This document shows positions 6,686 through 11,419 of a stretch of DNA of 11,419 nucleotides, piece by piece. The number at the start of each line of letters is the position of its first letter. The first letter of the stretch is position 1. Both the position numbers and the translations under genes were made by a program. The DNA is from an uncultured Bacteroidota bacterium (GTDB lineage: Bacteria > Bacteroidota > Bacteroidia > UKL13-3), in NCBI GenBank assembly GCA_903907885.1, contig CAIVPY010000490.1, positions 1 through 11,419 of the forward strand. Reading direction: 5' to 3'. The notes under the pieces were generated by a model. The model did not search any database and was not told the origin of the DNA. It saw nothing but the letters and a program-made list of their open reading frames with translations.

Positions 6686-9553
6686 ATGCAAATTAAACCT
6701 AATCACAAAGACGAGTTTATTTACCGCCATAACTCATCTATGAAGCATGATACTGCAGCTATGTTGAAAACCATTGGTGTTAGTTCAGTAGATCAATTGA
6801 TTGATGAAACCATTCCTGCTCACATTCGTTTGAAACAACGAATGAGTTTGCCTGAGCCTTTGACCGAAGTTGAGTTATTGGCTTTGTTAAGCGAAGTGGC
6901 AGCTCAGAATAAATTATACAAAAACTTTATTGGGCAAGGATATTATGGTACAAATACACCTTTGGTGGTATTGCGAAACATTTTCGAAAATCCAGGTTGG
7001 TATACTGCTTATACTCCTTATCAAGCCGAGAGAGCTCAAGGACGTTTAGCAGCGTTGCTTAATTATCAAACCATGATAATGGATTTGACTGGTATGGAAA
7101 TAGCCAATGCTAGTTTACTAGACGAAGCAACTGCTGCGGCCGAAGCCATGCACATGCTGCACTCGGAAGCTAAAAATACAAAGGCAACAAAGTTTTTTGT
7201 ATCTGAATTGTGTTTCCCTCAAACCATTGATGTGTTAAAAACACGTACCGAACCTATTGGTGTTGAATTGATAATTGGCGACCATAATACAGTAAATTTT
7301 GATGACACTTATTTTGGTGCATTAATTCAATATCCAGCCAAAAATGGAGATGTGATTGATTATTCCCATTTTATGTCAAAAGCCAAAGAGAGTAATGTTT
7401 TGGTAGCTGTAGCTTCTGATTTGCTATCTTTAACTTTATTAACCCCTCCTGGTGAATGGGGTGCTGATGCGGTGATAGGCTCAGCTCAACGATTTGGTGT
7501 ACCAATGGGTTATGGTGGACCTCATGCAGGATATTTTGCTACTAAAGATGCCTACAAACGTCAGATGCCAGGTAGATTGATTGGCGTGTCGGTTGATAGC
7601 CAAGGAAACACTGCTTTGCGTATGGCATTACAAACACGTGAACAACATATCAAACGTGAAAAAGCTACTTCAAACATCTGTACAGCTCAGGTTCTATTGT
7701 CGATTATGGCTAGTATGTATGGTGTATATCATGGACCTAATGGACTGAAAGGTATTGCAAGTAGGGTGCATGGATTAACAAAACTTTTAGCTGACTCGTT
7801 AACATCTGCGGGCTTAAAAATTACCAATAAAAACTATTTTGACACCCTAACCGTTGAGGTTTTGGATGCCAACGCATTGATAACAGCTTGCGAAAAAGCT
7901 GAGATTAATATAAACAAAGTAGATGCTACCCATATTAGCATTTCACTAGATGAAACTCATACTCAAAACGATATTGCTGCCCTATGTAATTGCTTAACAG
8001 GAAAAGCTTTTAGTGGAGAGCTATCTTCATTTACTAGCAATTGGCCAGATAATTTGGTTCGTAAAAGTAACTTCTTATCGCATACAGTTTTTAATTCATA
8101 TCATAGCGAACATGAAATGTTGCGTTACATTAAATCATTAGAAGCAAAAGATTTATCACTTTGCCATTCTATGATTTCGTTAGGTTCGTGTACCATGAAA
8201 CTGAATGCAACAGCTGAAATGATTCCTGTTACCATGCCAGGTTTTGGTCAGCTACATCCATTTATTCCTCGCAACCAAGCAATTGGTTATACCCAAATAT
8301 TTAACGAATTATCTGAATATTTAAAACAAATTACTGGATTTGCTGGAATAAGTTTACAACCTAATTCGGGTGCTTCGGGCGAGTATGCCGGTTTGTTAGT
8401 TATTCGCGAGTATTTAAAATCAATTGGACAAGGTCATCGCAATATTGCTTTGATTCCATCATCTGCTCACGGAACAAATCCTGCAAGTGCAGCCATGGCA
8501 GGTATGAAAGTGGTGGTAACTAAAACGCTTGAAAACGGATATGTAGATATTGATGATTTAAGAGCCAAAGCCGAAGAACATAAAGATAACTTGGCTTGTT
8601 TGATGGTTACTTATCCTTCAACCTATGGGATTTTTGAAGAACGTATTACCGAAGTGTGTGAATTGATTCACCAAAATGGTGGTCAGGTGTATATGGATGG
8701 GGCTAATATGAATGCACAAGTAGGATTAACAAGTCCTGCTAATATAGGTGCTGATGTTTGCCATTTAAATTTGCATAAAACTTTCTGTATTCCTCATGGT
8801 GGCGGTGGACCAGGTGTTGGGCCTATTGGTGTTGCAAAACACTTAGTTCCTTTTTTACCAGGTCATTCGGTAGTTGATATGCAAGGTGGTGATAAATCAA
8901 CATCGGCAGTTAGTGCAGCTCCTTGGGGTAGTGCTTCTATTCTTTTGATTTCATACGCATATATCCGTATGATGGGAACTGATGGCTTGGAAAATGCTAC
9001 TAAGTATGCCATTCTAAATGCTAATTATATCAAAGCCCGCTTAGAAAAACATTATCAGATATTATATGTGGGAAGCAAAGGTCGTTGTGCACACGAAATG
9101 ATTTTGGATACCCGTGTGTTCAAAGGTGCAAGTGGGGTAGAGGCAGAAGATATAGCAAAGCGTTTAATGGATTATGGTTTTCATGCACCAACTATGAGTT
9201 TCCCTGTAGCAGGCACAGTTATGATTGAGCCTACAGAAAGCGAACCTATGTCTGAGTTAGACCGTTTCTGTGATGCCATGATTGCTATTAGAAATGAAGT
9301 GAGTGCTATTGAAAATGGAACATCAGATAAAGCTGACAATGTTTTGAAAAATGCACCTCATACGGCAAGTGTAGTAACAGCCGATACTTGGTCGCACCCA
9401 TACAGCCGCCAAGATGCTGCTTTTCCATTACCTTATGTAAGAGCCAATAAATTTTGGCCTACAGTAGGTAGAGTTAACAATACACATGGTGATAGAAACT
9501 TAATTTGTGCATGTTTGCCAATTGAGGCATATGCCGAGCAAGCAAGTAATTAA
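6686..9553 (+). CDS. gcvP: Glycine dehydrogenase (decarboxylating), P-protein of the glycine cleavage system
   Basis: PLP enzyme that decarboxylates glycine and transfers the aminomethyl group to the lipoyl arm of GcvH in the cytoplasm. This is the first step of the glycine cleavage system (with GcvT, GcvH and Lpd), which feeds 5,10-methylene-THF. The 955-aa length equals the fused homodimeric type (E. coli about 957). The N-terminal half shows YTPYQAERAQGRLAALLNYQ near 110, LDEATAAAEAM and SNICTAQVLL. The C-terminal half shows SLGSCTMKLN (498-507), PNSGASGEYAGLLVIREYL and HLNLHKTFCIPHGGGGPGVG, in which Lys698 is the expected Schiff-base lysine with the glycine-rich loop after it. No key residue is missing and no frame disruption is seen. 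The ATG at 6686 gives a normal N-terminus (MQIKPNHKDEFIYRHN). No other glycine-cleavage gene lies in the window, so the gene stands alone, ending at its own terminator. Confidence 0.98.
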   Translation: MQIKPNHKDEFIYRHNSSMKHDTAAMLKTIGVSSVDQLIDETIPAHIRLKQRMSLPEPLTEVELLALLSEVAAQNKLYKNFIGQGYYGTNTPLVVLRNIFENPGWYTAYTPYQAERAQGRLAALLNYQTMIMDLTGMEIANASLLDEATAAAEAMHMLHSEAKNTKATKFFVSELCFPQTIDVLKTRTEPIGVELIIGDHNTVNFDDTYFGALIQYPAKNGDVIDYSHFMSKAKESNVLVAVASDLLSLTLLTPPGEWGADAVIGSAQRFGVPMGYGGPHAGYFATKDAYKRQMPGRLIGVSVDSQGNTALRMALQTREQHIKREKATSNICTAQVLLSIMASMYGVYHGPNGLKGIASRVHGLTKLLADSLTSAGLKITNKNYFDTLTVEVLDANALITACEKAEININKVDATHISISLDETHTQNDIAALCNCLTGKAFSGELSSFTSNWPDNLVRKSNFLSHTVFNSYHSEHEMLRYIKSLEAKDLSLCHSMISLGSCTMKLNATAEMIPVTMPGFGQLHPFIPRNQAIGYTQIFNELSEYLKQITGFAGISLQPNSGASGEYAGLLVIREYLKSIGQGHRNIALIPSSAHGTNPASAAMAGMKVVVTKTLENGYVDIDDLRAKAEEHKDNLACLMVTYPSTYGIFEERITEVCELIHQNGGQVYMDGANMNAQVGLTSPANIGADVCHLNLHKTFCIPHGGGGPGVGPIGVAKHLVPFLPGHSVVDMQGGDKSTSAVSAAPWGSASILLISYAYIRMMGTDGLENATKYAILNANYIKARLEKHYQILYVGSKGRCAHEMILDTRVFKGASGVEAEDIAKRLMDYGFHAPTMSFPVAGTVMIEPTESEPMSELDRFCDAMIAIRNEVSAIENGTSDKADNVLKNAPHTASVVTADTWSHPYSRQDAAFPLPYVRANKFWPTVGRVNNTHGDRNLICACLPIEAYAEQASN

Positions 9554-9572
9554 TTTGAATTTTATATAATAT

Positions 9573-9604
9573 AAAAAAGCCAAGCGCAAGCTTGGCTTTT
9601 TTTT
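9573..9604 (+). terminator. Rho-independent terminator after gcvP, probably bidirectional
   Basis: GCCAAGC (9579-9585), loop GCAA, GCTTGGC (9590-9596) form a perfect stem followed by eight T's, starting 20 bp after the gcvP stop. Six A's precede the stem (9573-9578), so on the minus strand the same hairpin is followed by a T run. It can therefore also end transcription of the convergent SDR gene, whose stop is about 70 bp away. Confidence 0.93.
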
Positions 9605-9674
9605 GTTATGTTACAATCGCTTTTTATTTTCAATTCTAAGTCGCTTGGCTATTGATTGCAATAGACCCTAGATT

Positions 9675-10616
9675 TTATTGCTTGGTATTTTGTGTCTTCA
9701 AACTTTCGATAAGAATTCTAATGCCATCTTTGGGTTTTGTTGCAGTAATTCCAAATCGCTTTTCAAATTTCGAGCTATCAAATATATAATCTTCTTCATT
9801 TTGATAAATCATCTCCGGAAATTCTTTCATTATTGGTATAAACAATCCAAGTATTTTTATCAGCCACACAGGTACCAGTTGAATTTTAGCTTCTACCTTC
9901 AATTCATTTGAAATTAACTGGATCCATTGCAGGTTTGTTATATTTTCTTTTGTTGTAGGAACATGCCATACTTGATTATAGGCATCCATTGTATTTCCAA
10001 GTAAGGCAGTTGCCTTGGCAGCATCTGGTGTATAAGTATAAGTATGTATTTTGTTGATGTCGCCAAATGCCTGTGCCTTTTTTCCTTTCATCAAATTATC
10101 GACAACCATCATATTCAAACCACTATTTTTATTATCAGGGCCATAGAAATCAGCTGCTCTGGCAATAAGTGCAGTAAGGTTTTTTTTCTCGACTTCATTC
10201 ATGATCATTTCATGCAGTTGTTGTCTTACTTCTCCTTTCTTGCTTGGAGCATTTATAGCTGAAGTTTCGGTCATATAAGGAATGGCCGATTTATCATACA
10301 TGTACACATTATCAAAAAAAACAAGTTTAGCATTATGCGTTTTACATGCATTAATTACTGCTTTCATAAACGAAGGCCAAACTTTTTGCCAAACACTTAA
10401 TTTATATTCGAAACCAATTACAACATAAACCACTTCACTTCCGGCAATTGCCTTGTCGATTTGGCTTAAATCATTTACGTCAATTGGATAAAGCTCGTCC
10501 GTTTCGTTTACCTTCTTGGGATTTCTGCTTACCAATCAAATTTGATTCGTATATTTTTTTAATTCTTTGGCTAATGGTATTCCAATAGCTCCACCTGACC
10601 CTAATATTGTTTGCAT
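9675..10616 (-). pseudogene. Atypical short-chain dehydrogenase / NAD-dependent epimerase-family protein, interrupted by an in-frame stop
   Basis: The gene starts at the ATG at 10616 with MQTILGSGGAIGIPLAKELK, a clear Rossmann nucleotide-binding start (GSGGAIG at 6-12). It then meets TGA at codon 27 (10538-10536) in the same frame and continues LVSRNPKKVNETDELYPIDV. Total length is 313 codons. Related proteins usually read IRLVSRNP here, so one change of CGA (Arg) to TGA explains the break. The remainder is intact: VVYVVIGFEY, LVFFDNVYMYD, ARAADFYGP, and a C-terminal IYQNEEDYIFDSSKFEKRFG. The usual YxxxK dyad is not evident (the region reads PSKKGEVRQQ), which fits the atypical SDR group; substrate unknown. 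The longest open piece begins with TTG at 10535 and would lack the dinucleotide-binding loop, so it is unlikely to be active. It could be a recent pseudogene or a sequence error. Confidence 0.8.
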
Positions 10617-10706
10617 ATTGATTGTTTTTAGATTATTTATCGATGATATTTCTTTCGGAATATATTCTATATTTTACAAATCATCAATTGTGCTCTTTAT
10701 CTATTG

Positions 10707-10767
10707 ATTGCTTCCCGACATCTTTAGTATTTTACATGAGTTGGGTGGAAACACCCGACTTCATGCC
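10707..10767. repeat. Dispersed palindromic repeat, copy 1 (left hairpin arm missing)
   Basis: 57 bases (10707-10763) are identical to 11301-11357, and the next four differ by one base. The copy has the intact GTTGGGTG-GAAA-CACCCGAC hairpin (10740-10759) and the right half TTCCCGAC of a second hairpin. The partner GTCGGGAA arm is absent, because identity to copy 2 stops one base inside it. It is probably a truncated member of a dispersed intergenic repeat family. Confidence 0.85.
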
Positions 10768-10778
10768 ATATTTTAAAA

Positions 10779-10860
10779 TTGTCCTTGGTTTGTGTCCTCA
10801 CAAACCAAAAGCTATTATGGTAAGTATAGAAGGATTGGTGAGGACACCAACCTTGGACAA
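10779..10860. repeat. 82-bp REP-doublet-like element: two inverted hairpins
   Basis: The element is bounded by TTGTCC (10779) and GGACAA (ending 10860). Hairpin one (10785-10808) is TTGGTTTGTG-TCCT-CACAAACCAA, a perfect 10-bp stem. Hairpin two (10831-10854) has ATTGGTG-AGGA-CACCAAC with one inner mismatch further out. The two units are inverted copies of each other, with loops TCCT and AGGA, about 22 bp apart. This layout is that of REP doublets (REPIN/BIME type) in other bacteria. No RAYT transposase is present in the window, so the assignment to that class is inference. Confidence 0.6.
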
Positions 10861-10941
10861 AATCATATGCAAATCTTAATGGTTATTGTCTTTTTTGCAA
10901 TTGCTGGCAACTTGTATATATGTATGACTTCGTCATAAAAC

Positions 10942-11241
10942 TTATATTTGTCTTAGGTGCATATGTAAATCAATTTCTCCGATTATAAAGTATAAAATTA
11001 AATAGTTTAAAATAAGTGTCAATGCTACAAGCCCCCATGATTTGCTCTTTGAGTAATTCTTAATATAAAGGTGTCTAAGAATAAGTATGAATATGAAAAG
11101 TAAGTGAATTGAAAAAAATAAAAATCCCAAATAATAATATTTGATAGCTTCTAGTCCATAATAATAGAGATATAAAGAATTAAAAAATACTAAATAGAGA
11201 AATGCTACTATATTATTTTTAAATATATTGTTGTTTTTCAT
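10942..11241 (-). CDS. Small three-helix membrane protein of unknown function, 99 aa
   Basis: The ATG at 11241 opens MKNNNIFKNNIVAFLYLVFF; another ATG at 11249 is out of frame and closes quickly. Three hydrophobic stretches are visible: about 10-29, 35-57 and 68-90, separated by charged or polar turns (GLEAIK and KNYSKSKS). The tail is short and polar (DLHMHLRQI). The ordered alternation of helices and basic loops is more protein-like than a random AT-rich frame, but I recognise no family. The second loop (IKNYSKSKS) is basic and so probably cytoplasmic. The gene lies alone between two copies of a palindromic repeat about 600 bp apart, with no promoter I could identify. Confidence 0.5.
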   Translation of the reverse strand: MKNNNIFKNNIVAFLYLVFFNSLYLYYYGLEAIKYYYLGFLFFSIHLLFIFILILRHLYIKNYSKSKSWGLVALTLILNYLILYFIIGEIDLHMHLRQI

Positions 11242-11293
11242 TTTTCATGTTGTATTTAGAATTGTCTAAATCTTCGAATGTATTTTCTGTGCT

Positions 11294-11361
11294 GTCGGGA
11301 ATTGCTTCCCGACATCTTTAGTATTTTACATGAGTTGGGTGGAAACACCCGACTTCACGCC
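11294..11361. repeat. Dispersed palindromic repeat, copy 2 (two complete hairpins)
   Basis: Hairpin A (11294-11313) is GTCGGGAATTGCTTCCCGAC, a perfect 8-bp stem with a TTGC loop. Hairpin B (11334-11353) is GTTGGGTG-GAAA-CACCCGAC, an 8-bp stem with one T-G pair and a GAAA loop, extended by one A-T pair. They are 20 bp apart. Both units are 20 bp long and, read on the minus strand, both begin GTCGGG, consistent with related palindromic units. The remaining sequence to the window end (11362-11419) is pyrimidine-rich with nothing recognisable. Confidence 0.85.
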
Positions 11362-11419
11362 CAATTCCCCTTTTCCCTCTCTTTTTTACCCTAAAAAGCC
11401 AGAATTTCCCCCTAAATAA

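Larger units (their letters stand above)
10617..10941. other. Non-coding intergenic region carrying palindromic repeats
   Basis: No convincing gene lies between the SDR start and the stop of the small membrane-protein gene. The one long plus-strand frame here (10622-10879) runs through two palindromic repeats and has no recognisable protein features, so I treat it as spurious. The region is AT-rich except for the two repeat elements listed separately. A short TATGAC-TTC-GTCATA hairpin (10923-10937) lies just after the stop of the small gene but lacks a T run in either direction. Confidence 0.7.

Noticed and set aside
10536..10538. TGA in the SDR gene as a recoded sense codon
   Set aside because: TGA ends the 1062-aa fibre gene in this same window, and tryptophan is encoded by TGG throughout, so the standard bacterial code applies.
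10622..10879. 85-aa plus-strand frame as a gene
   Set aside because: It runs through two palindromic repeats and shows no domain, signal peptide or neighbour that would support coding.
10923..10937. TATGAC-TTC-GTCATA hairpin as terminator of the small membrane gene
   Set aside because: The stem is short and has no T run on either strand.

Overview
The window is AT-rich and looks like a Bacteroidota chromosome (Flavobacteria-like at the broadest guess). The evidence is a full-length fused glycine dehydrogenase of the usual Bacteroidota size, secreted tail-fibre-like proteins ending in an S74 chaperone domain and a coiled coil, a TTTG/TAnnTTTG-type promoter candidate, and A/T-rich leaders without clear Shine-Dalgarno sites. 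TGA acts as an ordinary stop here, since it ends one of the large genes.

Layout. From 1 to 6467 three paralogous surface-protein genes lie head to tail on the minus strand. In transcription order they are a 947-codon gene whose signal-peptide region is out of frame (6467 to 3623), an intact 1062-aa gene (3492 to 304), and a third gene of which only the first 60 codons are present (181 to the window edge). All three begin with a signal peptide and nearly the same cap (QNIGIGT..PQSKLSVG). The two long ones carry blocks of a 17-residue Asn/Thr/Gly-rich repeat, then an S74 domain with the SDGRxK Ser/Lys pair, then a C-terminal coiled coil. A 218-bp divergent spacer separates them from gcvP (6686 to 9553, plus strand), which is intact and ends at a strong terminator that can work in both directions. 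Convergent to gcvP is an atypical short-chain dehydrogenase/reductase gene (10616 to 9675), broken by an in-frame TGA at codon 27. The right end (10617 to 11419) is mostly non-coding. It holds two copies of a roughly 60-bp palindromic repeat flanking a small three-helix membrane-protein gene, plus an 82-bp inverted pair of hairpins of a second, REP-doublet-like type.

How it fits together. gcvP is housekeeping (glycine cleavage) and appears unrelated in function to its neighbours. The tandem fibre genes look like an evolving family of trimeric surface fibres. The most notable signals are the one-base homopolymer disruption of the first fibre gene's signal peptide, the single-codon nonsense in the SDR gene, and the two hairpin-repeat types at the right end. 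I found no complete novel defence, biosynthetic or mobile system.
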